NCBI RefSeq assembly: GCF_900090105.1
Contig: NZ_FMDM01000002.1
Location: forward strand, 124,001-188,000
Direction: 5' to 3'
Source of the DNA: Micromonospora humi
GTDB taxonomy: Bacteria > Actinomycetota > Actinomycetes > Mycobacteriales > Micromonosporaceae
DNA: 64,000 bases
The position numbers and the translations under genes were made by a program. Shown piece after piece: positions 10,201-16,451 of this stretch; within the stretch, counting starts at the first letter, position 1; the number at the start of each line of letters is the position of its first letter. The notes under the pieces were generated by a model that saw only the letters and a program-made list of their open reading frames with translations, ran no database searches and was not told the DNA's origin.

Positions 10201-13200
10201 CGAGCGCCGCGCCGCCCTCGGTGACCGGGATCCTGACCTCGGGCACCTCGGCCTGGATGCGTTGTCGCCCGTCCGGGTCGATGACCGCGCGCAGCATCTC
10301 GTGCCGGCGCACCAGCCGGTTCCACGCCGTGGCGAGCCGGTCGAGGTCGACGTCCGCGCCGTCGAACTCCCAGTACCAGTGCGAGCCCACCTCGCCGAGC
10401 GCGAAGTCGCCGGTGCGCCCGATCCAGTACGCCCGCTGCACGTCGGTGAGCGGGAACGGATCGTGCCGGTGGGCGAGGTCCGCGGTGAGCGTGGCGGTCG
10501 CGTCGGCGCCGCGCTCCAGCCGCAGGCCGGCGGCGAACCCGCTCAGTGTCGGCGCGGCGAAGAGCTGCCGCAGCTGCCCGCCGGCCAGACCGGCCGCCCG
10601 CATCCGGCCGAGCAGGCGGGTGGCGAGCAGGCTGTCTCCGCCCAGGGCGAAGAAGCTGTCCGTACGACCGACGGCCGGCACGTCGAGCAGTTCGGCCCAG
10701 ACCGCGGCCAGGGCCGTCTCCACCGGGCCGACCGGCGGTTGGAGTTCGGTGGGCCGGTCGGCGCGGTCGGCCAGCCGCTCGGCCAGCGTCCGCCGGTCGA
10801 TCTTGCCATTGCCGCTCAGCGGCAGTTCGTCGAGGACCGCGATGTGCTCCGGGACCATGTACGCGGGCAGCCGGTCGGCGAGGAAGGCACGCAGGTCGTC
10901 GACGTCGACGTGGTGGTGGACGGTGACGGCGGCGGCGAGCCGGCGGGTGCTCGCGCCGACCGCCACGGTGACCGCGTCGCGGACGGCGGGGTGCTGGTGC
11001 AGGGCGGTGTCGATCTCGCCGAGTTCGATGCGGTGGCCGCGGATCTTGACCTGGTGGTCGGTGCGGCCGAGGAATTCCAGGGTGCCGTCGGGCCAGTAGC
11101 GGCCGAGGTCGCCGGTGCGGTACCAGCGGGTGCCGTCGTGGGTGACGAAGCGTTCGGCGGTGCGTTGCGGGTCGCCCCGGTAGCCGGCGGCCACTCCGGC
11201 CCCGCCGATCCACAGCTCGCCCGGCACCCAGTCCGGGCAGTCCCGGCCCCGCCCGTCCACCACCCGGCAGCGCTGGTTCGGCAGCGGACGGCCGTACGGG
11301 ATCGACCGCCAGTGCGCCGGCACCTCGCCCACCTCGACGACGGTGGAGTGGATCGCCGTCTCGGTCGTGCCGCCCAGGGCGACCAGCCGAGCGTGCGGGC
11401 GCAGCGCGGTCAGCCGGGCCGCCAGGTCCAACCCCACCCAGTCGCCGCCGAGCAGCGCGAGCCGCAGGTGGGTGGTCGCGCCGTCGGCCTCGGCGGCGGT
11501 GAGCAGCATGTCCAGCAACGCCGGCACCGACTGCCAGACGGTGACCTGATGTTCGTTCGCGAGGCGTAGCCAGGCGCGGGCGTCGCGGCGTTGTTCCTCG
11601 GTCACGACGACCAGCGCGCCGCCGGCGCCGAGCAGGCCGAAGAGGTCGAACACCGACAGGTCGAAGTCCAGTGCGGACACCGCGAGCACCCGGTCGTCGG
11701 CGTCGACGTCGTAGCGCCGGCGGATCGCCTCGATGGTGTTCATCGCGGCGGCGTGCGACACCTCGACGCCCTTGGGTTCCCCCGTCGACCCCGACGTGAA
11801 GATCACATACGCCAGTGCCGCCGGGTCGACCCGCACCGGCCGCTCCAGCGCCGGCCCACCGTCCCCGCCGGGCCCCAGCTCACCGTCGGGTCCCGTGCCC
11901 CCGGCCGCCGGCCCACCGTCGGGTCCCGTGCCCCCGGCCGCCGGCCCACCGTCGGGTCCGGTGTCCCCTGCCACCGGTCCGACGGCAGGGGGCACGCTGT
12001 CGCCGTCGGGCCGCACCCCGCCCGCCACCGGTCCGACCGGCGCGGGCGAGCCGCTGCCGCCCGGGCCGTCGTGGTGGGCCCGGATCAGCACCTTGGCGCC
12101 GGCCCGGCTCAGGATGCGGTCCCGGCGGGCGGCCGGCTGGTCCACGCCCACCGGCACGTACACGCCGCCCGCGGCCAGCACCGCGAGGACCGCGGCGATC
12201 TGGTCCACGCCCTTGGGCAGGCACACCCCGACCGCGTCACCGACACCGACCCCGGCCCGGACCAGCGCACCGGCCAGCCGCAACGACCGCTCGGCCAGCT
12301 CCCCGTAGGACACCAACACGCCGTCACCCAGCACGGCCGTCCGGCCCGGCTCCCGCGCCGCCCACCCGAAGAACCCCTCGTGCAACAGACCCACCGGCAA
12401 CTCGGCGGCGGTGTCGTTCACCCGCACCCGCACCGCCCGCTGCGCCGCCGGCAACCCCACCGACGCCGACCAGTCCCCGTCCACCAGGGCACGCAACAAC
12501 CCGACGTACGCGTCGAACATCGCCTCCGAGACACCGGGCGGGAACAGCTCCGCCACCACGTCCCAGTTCAGGTACAGGCCGCCCTCGCGCTCGGTGACCT
12601 GGTTGTCCAGCCACACCTGCGGGGTCTGCGAGCTGGTCCACACCGGTTCGCCGAAGCACGTCCGCACGTCCGCGCCGAACAGCTCACCGAGGCTCAGCGC
12701 GCTGGTGAAGACCACCGGCGCGAGCACCGCCCGGTCCGCGCGGTGCCGCGCCAGGTCGCGCAGCACGTCCACCCCGGAGTACGCGCCGTGCGCGACGTCG
12801 CGGGTGAACTGCTCGTGCAACCGGCGGGCGCGGTCGACGAACGGCACCTCGTCGGTAGCGTCGACCTCCAGCAGCAGCAGGTTGGTGAAGTCACCACTGA
12901 GCAGCGGCACGTCCGGGTGGTACGGCGTGCGGTCGTACAACGGCAGGTTGAGCAGGAAACGCTGCCGGCTGCTCCAGGCGGCCAGCACCTCGGCGAACGC
13001 GGTCAGGAACACCATCGGCAGGGTGACGCCGTGCTCCCGGGCGCGTGCGGCGAGACGGTCCCGGTCGGTGCCGGACAACCAGTGGTGGTGGCGGGTCACC
13101 CGGTGCCCGCTCACCCGCTCGGGCGCCACCGCGACCGGCAACTCGGGCCCGCCGGGCAGGTCCGGCAGCCGTTCCCGCCAGTAGGCGGACGCGGCCTCCC

Positions 13201-14023
13201 GCGCGGCCTCCCGGCGGCGGGCGTGCACGGCGAGGTAACGCGGGTAGCTGTAGTCGATCGGGGGCAGCGGTGAGTCCGGGCGGTCGTAGAGGGCGGCCAG
13301 GTCGGCCAGGAGCACCCGGAAGCTGTGCGCGTCGGCGACCAGCATCTCGATCTCGACGTGGATCCGCGTGCGGCCCTCGGGCAGCAGGGAGAGCCGGATG
13401 TCGAACACCTCGCCCCGGTCCACCCGCAGGCTGCGGTGCGACAGCGTGTCACGCAGCTCGGCGAGGCGCCGGTCCCGGTCGGCCGGGGTGAGGTCGCGCA
13501 GGTCGTGCACGGTCAGGCCGGCCCACCCGCCGTCCGGGGTGATCTGCTGGCGACCGTCGTCGAGGAACCGCGCCCGGAGCATGTCGTGCCGGCGCACCAG
13601 CGCCCGCACCGCGCGCTCCAGCCGCGCCGCGTCCACGTGCCGTCCGTCGAACTCGTTGTAGAAGTGCGCGCCCACCCCGCCGAGGGCCTGGTCCCCGGCG
13701 CGTCCGACCCAGTACGCGTGCTGCATGGTCGCCAGCGCGAACGGCGCGGTCGGGTCGACCTGCTCGTCGTCGGCCGGCGCGGGCGTCGCGTCGCCGCCGG
13801 CCGCGTGCGCCAGGGCGTGCCACTGCCGTACGCTGCGGTGCTCGATGAGCCGGCCGAACGTGAGGTCCGCGCCGGCGGTCGACCACCGCGCCGCCAGCCG
13901 CATCAGGCCGATCGAGTCGAGACCGCGTTCGAGCAGGTCGTCGTCGGGCGACACCGGCTCGTCGAGCAGCTCGGCGACGTCGTCGCACATGCCGTCGAGG
14001 GTCAGCGTGGTCAGCACTGGCAT
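7286..14023 (-). CDS. NRPS: ArCP-Cy-A-PCP-Cy-A-PCP
   Basis: 2245 residues. The N-terminal aryl-carrier domain (1-75) has GLDSIGLM with Ser37. Cy1 is about 92-515; its DxxxxD motif reads EMLVAD (226-231), with Glu in first place. A1 is about 545-1080 with TSGSTGEPKG at 743-752 and pocket DLFQLGLIH, which is atypical. PCP1 has LGGDS, Ser1131. Cy2 is about 1190-1605 with a normal motif DYIVLD (1313-1318). A2 is about 1630-2145, with pocket DLFNLSLIW, a cysteine code. PCP2 has LGGDS, Ser2197. Neither A domain has an inserted methyltransferase or epimerase, unlike PchE. Both carry a Gly-Pro repeat insertion before A3. The start is ATG 14023, preceded by GGAG at 5 bases; GTG 14029 is in frame but less well placed. 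It likely assembles aryl-azoline-thiazoline on carrier domains and passes the chain to the next NRPS. Confidence 0.94.
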   Translation of the reverse strand: MPVLTTLTLDGMCDDVAELLDEPVSPDDDLLERGLDSIGLMRLAARWSTAGADLTFGRLIEHRSVRQWHALAHAAGGDATPAPADDEQVDPTAPFALATMQHAYWVGRAGDQALGGVGAHFYNEFDGRHVDAARLERAVRALVRRHDMLRARFLDDGRQQITPDGGWAGLTVHDLRDLTPADRDRRLAELRDTLSHRSLRVDRGEVFDIRLSLLPEGRTRIHVEIEMLVADAHSFRVLLADLAALYDRPDSPLPPIDYSYPRYLAVHARRREAAREAASAYWRERLPDLPGGPELPVAVAPERVSGHRVTRHHHWLSGTDRDRLAARAREHGVTLPMVFLTAFAEVLAAWSSRQRFLLNLPLYDRTPYHPDVPLLSGDFTNLLLLEVDATDEVPFVDRARRLHEQFTRDVAHGAYSGVDVLRDLARHRADRAVLAPVVFTSALSLGELFGADVRTCFGEPVWTSSQTPQVWLDNQVTEREGGLYLNWDVVAELFPPGVSEAMFDAYVGLLRALVDGDWSASVGLPAAQRAVRVRVNDTAAELPVGLLHEGFFGWAAREPGRTAVLGDGVLVSYGELAERSLRLAGALVRAGVGVGDAVGVCLPKGVDQIAAVLAVLAAGGVYVPVGVDQPAARRDRILSRAGAKVLIRAHHDGPGGSGSPAPVGPVAGGVRPDGDSVPPAVGPVAGDTGPDGGPAAGGTGPDGGPAAGGTGPDGELGPGGDGGPALERPVRVDPAALAYVIFTSGSTGEPKGVEVSHAAAMNTIEAIRRRYDVDADDRVLAVSALDFDLSVFDLFGLLGAGGALVVVTEEQRRDARAWLRLANEHQVTVWQSVPALLDMLLTAAEADGATTHLRLALLGGDWVGLDLAARLTALRPHARLVALGGTTETAIHSTVVEVGEVPAHWRSIPYGRPLPNQRCRVVDGRGRDCPDWVPGELWIGGAGVAAGYRGDPQRTAERFVTHDGTRWYRTGDLGRYWPDGTLEFLGRTDHQVKIRGHRIELGEIDTALHQHPAVRDAVTVAVGASTRRLAAAVTVHHHVDVDDLRAFLADRLPAYMVPEHIAVLDELPLSGNGKIDRRTLAERLADRADRPTELQPPVGPVETALAAVWAELLDVPAVGRTDSFFALGGDSLLATRLLGRMRAAGLAGGQLRQLFAAPTLSGFAAGLRLERGADATATLTADLAHRHDPFPLTDVQRAYWIGRTGDFALGEVGSHWYWEFDGADVDLDRLATAWNRLVRRHEMLRAVIDPDGRQRIQAEVPEVRIPVTEGGAALADLRDRLSHRVADPTRWPLVAVEAVRYGENRVRLAFSFDYIVLDALSIVTVFAELSALYADLDAPLHPIGVSFRDYVLHAQPDEATVAEDRRYWSTQAAELPPAPQLPLAVDPDRVRAPRFVRHEGRLDPARWSALVATARTHGVSPAAVLATAYAEVLSAWSGRGDLTLNLTLFDRREVHPDIDHVLGDFTSLLLVPHRPTAGDDFLTLVRRLQERMWDGMEHHGVSALWVLREIARRTGASAATMPVVFTSALGISDELVSMDLPFGEQIWGASQTPQVWLDNQVMERDGGLLVNWDLVAELFPPGVSEAMFDAYLEVLRALARGDWSRAVPVGLPAAQRAVRERVNDTACELPMGVLHEGFFGWAAREPGRTAVCGDGVAVSYGELAERSLRLAGALVRAGVGVGDAVGVCLPKGVDQIAAVLAVLAAGGVYVPVGVDQPAARRDRILSRAGAKMLIRHGSGAPALVGPVAGGTGPDGGPVAGGMEPDGGPVAGDTGPDGGPAAGELGPDGDGGPALERPVRVDPTSPAYVIFTSGSTGEPKGVEVSHAAAVNTIEAIRRRYDIDADDRVLAVSALDFDLSVFDLFGLLGAGGALVVVTEEQRRDARVWLRLATDHHVTLWNTVPALLDMLLTAAGDEPLTALRLALVSGDWVGLDLRDRLTACRPGARLVALGGATEAAIWSNACEVHEVPAHWRSVPYGHPLPNQRYRVVDGRGRDCPDWVPGELWIGGAGVAAGYRGDPQRTAERFVTHDGTRWYRTGDLGRYWPDGTLEFLGRTDHQVKIRGHRIELGEIEAALLHHPAVRETVAVAVGGTTRRLAAAVTVHQALDLDDLHTHLADRLPAYMIPEHVTVLDELPLTANGKVDRGAVARLIATGDGAPPDEPPRPGLETELGALWAELLGCPTPGRNRNFFGLGGDSLLATRLLAVLRDRYGVDLPMRGLFDRPTIADLASAVQDAAGAYEEGAI
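7784..9166 (-). repeat. A2 copy of a duplicated adenylation-domain segment
   Basis: Residues about 1620-2080 are nearly identical to 533-1013 (10985-12427). Over roughly 7815-8070 the DNA differs from about 11013-11270 by only a few bases, and synonymous sites match too. The middle part that lines the substrate pocket (about residues 1886-1970) diverges clearly. Confidence 0.9.
8654..8812 (-). repeat. 11-residue repeat insertion in A2
   Basis: Residues 1738-1790 hold about four copies of a unit of the form GGTGPDGGPVA (33 bases), placed between the A2-motif side (RAGAKMLIRHG) and core A3 (FTSGSTG). Adenylation domains normally have only a short linker here. Coding register is kept. Confidence 0.9.
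10985..12427 (-). repeat. A1 copy of a duplicated adenylation-domain segment
   Basis: Partner of 7784-9166. The flanks match almost base for base. The pocket region (about residues 817-905) differs, including Gln831 for Asn and His892 for Trp in the specificity code. Confidence 0.9.
11849..12070 (-). repeat. 11-residue repeat insertion in A1
   Basis: Residues 651-725 form a Gly/Pro/Asp-rich stretch with three to five units related to GGTGPDGGPAA. Adjacent 33-base units at about 11890-11960 are almost identical at DNA level. It lies at the same place as in A2 but is about 20 residues longer. Confidence 0.9.
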
Positions 14024-14034
14024 GTCCACTCCGG

Positions 14035-15003
14035 TCAGGCGCGAGGTAGGCGGATCGAGCGGTCGGCGAACCCGATGAGGTCGAGGCGTTCCAGCCCCGA
14101 GCGGACCCGGGGGGTCAGCAGGCCGATGTTGGCCAGGGCGGTGACCACCCGGGCGAAGATGGCCTGCCGATACTTGATCATCAGCTCGTTGTGCGCGGCG
14201 AAGTCGACGCCCTCGTCGCGGTCGACCTCGATGCGCTCCCACACGTCCTCGAGCAGGAAGCGGCGGCGCATCAGGCTCGCCGACTCCAGCACCATCTCCT
14301 CCCGGTCGGCCCGCTCGGCGCTCGTCATCTGCGCGTAGATGCCCTCCAGCGACAGCACCCCGAAGGAGACGTGCCGGGCCTCGTCGCGGGCCACCAGCCG
14401 GGTGATGTCACAGATGAGGCGGTCGTGGAAGGTGCTGTTGGCCAACCGGAACGCGGCCATCGCCAGCGCCTCGACGATGATCTGCATGCCCAGCGCGGTG
14501 ATGTCCCAGCGCGCGTCGGACAGCAGGTCCTCCAGCAGCTCGGCCAACGCCGGGTTGATCGGGTACGGGTCCGGTACCTTCTCCCGCAGATAGCGCGAGA
14601 ACGCCTCGACGTGCCGTGCCTCGTCGGCGGCCTGACTGGCCGCGTAGTACTTGCTGTCCAGGTCGGGCACCACCTCGACCAGGCGGGCGGCGACCACCAG
14701 CGCGCCCTGCTCGCCGTGCAGGAACTGGCTGACCATCCAGGACTGCAGCTCCCAGCGGAACGTGTCCCACATCGGGCGCCCGCGCGCGGCCAGTGGGGAC
14801 GCCTCGAAGGACGCCATGGCGAACGCCGAGTCGTCGGGCAACGGCTCGCCGAACGGCACCGGGATCGACCAGTCCACGTCCGTGGTGGCGTTCCACTGCG
14901 CGCTCTTGGCCCGCTCGTAGAGGGCGAGCACCCGAGGCATCTCGGACTCGTACCGCCACGTCAGCCGAGCCGGCACGGGCGTGGTGACCGACAGACCAGA
15001 CAT
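14035..15003 (-). CDS. Ferritin-like non-haem diiron enzyme
   Basis: 322 residues, mostly helical, with a full set of carboxylate-bridged diiron ligands: Glu98 (HGEQG), Glu128-x-x-His131 (DEARH), Glu178 (VEAL) and Glu208-x-x-His211 (DEARH). The two DEARH repeats are typical of ferritin-like oxygenases and desaturases. Its stop lies 11 bases before the NRPS start, so it is almost certainly the first gene of the NRPS operon and acts on the NRPS product, an intermediate or the starter. The reaction cannot be read from the sequence. Amine or ring oxidation, hydroxylation or desaturation all occur in this superfamily. Start ATG 15003, facing a divergent condensation-domain gene. Confidence 0.8.
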   Translation of the reverse strand: MSGLSVTTPVPARLTWRYESEMPRVLALYERAKSAQWNATTDVDWSIPVPFGEPLPDDSAFAMASFEASPLAARGRPMWDTFRWELQSWMVSQFLHGEQGALVVAARLVEVVPDLDSKYYAASQAADEARHVEAFSRYLREKVPDPYPINPALAELLEDLLSDARWDITALGMQIIVEALAMAAFRLANSTFHDRLICDITRLVARDEARHVSFGVLSLEGIYAQMTSAERADREEMVLESASLMRRRFLLEDVWERIEVDRDEGVDFAAHNELMIKYRQAIFARVVTALANIGLLTPRVRSGLERLDLIGFADRSIRLPRA

Positions 15004-15082
15004 GCGCCCAAGGTACCGACGAACAACACAAGATGCCAGACCCTCGATGACAGATACGCGAGCGGGCGGGTACCGTCGCAGC
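15004..15082. promoter_or_regulatory. Divergent promoter region with CGTATNTG-type element
   Basis: These 79 bases serve the NRPS operon leftward and the condensation gene rightward. CAGATACGCGAG at 15051-15062 is the reverse complement of CTCGCGTATCTG and matches elements at 20717, 24165 and 27139. ACACAAGATGC lies at about 15026-15036, and a very similar ACACAAGATAC lies in the 20.7 kb region at similar spacing from its element. TACCGT at 15071-15076 sits 6 bases before GTG 15083 and looks like a leaderless -10. Confidence 0.5.
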
Positions 15083-16369
15083 GTGGCGCCCCGAGAACTA
15101 CCGGCCTCCGTCGGTCAGCGACTGCTCGGCATCATCGACCACTACCGCGCCGACCACGGGGCGCTGAACTGCCCGCTGCTGTGCCGGGTGACCGGAAAGG
15201 TCGACGTCGACGCGCTGGCGGCGGCGCTGACCGCGCTGACCGCCCGACACGAGGCGCTGCGGACCACGTTCACCGGCCGCGGCCCCCGCCTGACCCAGCT
15301 CGTGCAGGACCCGCGACCGGTGCCGCTGCCCGTGGTCGAGCTGCGCGACCACCCCGACCCGCGCGCCGCGGCGCAGGCGGCCGTCGCCACCGAACTGTCC
15401 ACCCGGGTGGACGTCGGCGCGTGGCCCACCCGGGCGACCGCCTGGCGGGTGGCCGAGGACGAAGTGGTCCTCTGCTTCACCATGCACCACCTGGTCACCG
15501 ACGCCTGGTCGTGCGGGCTGCTCTTCGAGGAACTGCGCGCGCTCTACGCCCGGCACCTGGGCCGGCCCGCCGAGCTGCCCCCGGTGCCGTGGCAGTACGG
15601 CCGGTTCGTCGCCTGGCAGGAGGCCCGGCTCGCCGGCACCGAGCTGGACCGGCAGCGGGAGTTCTGGCGCACCCAGCTCACCGGGCTGCGGCTGCCCCGA
15701 CTGCCCTACCGCGAACCACCGCCGGGGGCCACGCCGGGCGTGCTGGGGCGCGACCTGGACGCCGCCGTGGCCGGCGGGCTGCGGGAACTTGCCCGGCAGC
15801 ACCGCACCACGCTGTTCACCGTCACGCTGGCGGTCTACTACGCGGTGCTGCACCGGATCACCGGTCAGGGCGACCTCGCCGTCGCCTCGCTGTTCGCCAA
15901 CCGCAGCCACCCGGACAGCCAACGCACCGTGGGCTTCTGCGCCAACATGGTGGTGCTGCGCACCCGGCTGCCACCGTTCGCCACCTTCCAGGCGCTGCTG
16001 GGCGCCACCCACGCGACCACCGCCGCCGCCTTCGCCAACCAGGAGCAGCCGTACCAGGCGGTCTCGACCGGCAGCGCCAACCTGGGCGGCCGGGTCGACG
16101 ACGTGGTGTTCCAGATGATGGCCGAGCTCGACCACCGGGTCCCGGTCGCCGACGCCGACTTCGAGTTGCTCCTGCCCGAGTCGATCGGCAGCCGGTTCGG
16201 CACCGAACTGGCGCTCGCGCCGCGCGGGCCCGGCCTGCGGGTGGTGCTGTTCCACACCCCTCGGCTGGCGCCCGCCGACGCGGAGCGGCTGCTCGACGGC
16301 TACGTCGCCGTCGCGCGCACCGTGGTCGCCGACCCGCGGACGCCGCTGTCGAGCCTGCTGCGCCGCTGA
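15083..16369 (+). CDS. Free-standing NRPS condensation domain protein
   Basis: 428 residues from GTG 15083, one condensation-domain length with no carrier or adenylation part. RHEALRTTF (residues 55-63) is core C2. HHLVTDAWS (135-143) is the active-site HHxxxD motif, with His136 and Asp140 present but Ala in place of the usual Gly. The final segment FANQEQPYQAV matches C5-C7 style motifs. In-frame ATG 15047 is an alternative start, but GTG 15083 follows a TACCGT box by 6 bases, as for leaderless genes. Since the terminal TE of the NRPS looks dead, this enzyme is a candidate for chain release by amide or ester formation. It could also load or cap the starter. Confidence 0.85.
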   Translation: MAPRELPASVGQRLLGIIDHYRADHGALNCPLLCRVTGKVDVDALAAALTALTARHEALRTTFTGRGPRLTQLVQDPRPVPLPVVELRDHPDPRAAAQAAVATELSTRVDVGAWPTRATAWRVAEDEVVLCFTMHHLVTDAWSCGLLFEELRALYARHLGRPAELPPVPWQYGRFVAWQEARLAGTELDRQREFWRTQLTGLRLPRLPYREPPPGATPGVLGRDLDAAVAGGLRELARQHRTTLFTVTLAVYYAVLHRITGQGDLAVASLFANRSHPDSQRTVGFCANMVVLRTRLPPFATFQALLGATHATTAAAFANQEQPYQAVSTGSANLGGRVDDVVFQMMAELDHRVPVADADFELLLPESIGSRFGTELALAPRGPGLRVVLFHTPRLAPADAERLLDGYVAVARTVVADPRTPLSSLLRR

Positions 16370-16424
16370 CCCCGGGCGCGCCGCCCACCATCCGGCCTCA
16401 GCCCACGTCGGCGTGCGTCCCGCC

Positions 16425-16451
16425 GCTACCCGGGCGGGTCGCCCGGGTAGC
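16425..16451. terminator. Bidirectional hairpin between convergent genes
   Basis: GCTACCCGGGCG (16425-16436), loop GGT, then CGCCCGGGTAGC (16440-16451): a 12-bp perfect stem between the condensation gene and the GMC gene, which converge here. There is no T tract, as is common in actinomycetes. Confidence 0.75.

Noticed and set aside
7643..11569. Open frame of 1308 codons on the plus strand
   Set aside because: It mirrors the NRPS modules, including the A-domain repeats, and has the Val/Arg/Gly/His bias of a shadow frame.
8654..12070. CRISPR-like reading of the 33-base repeats
   Set aside because: Repeats are tandem without spacers, stay in frame and encode a Gly-Pro linker inside adenylation domains.
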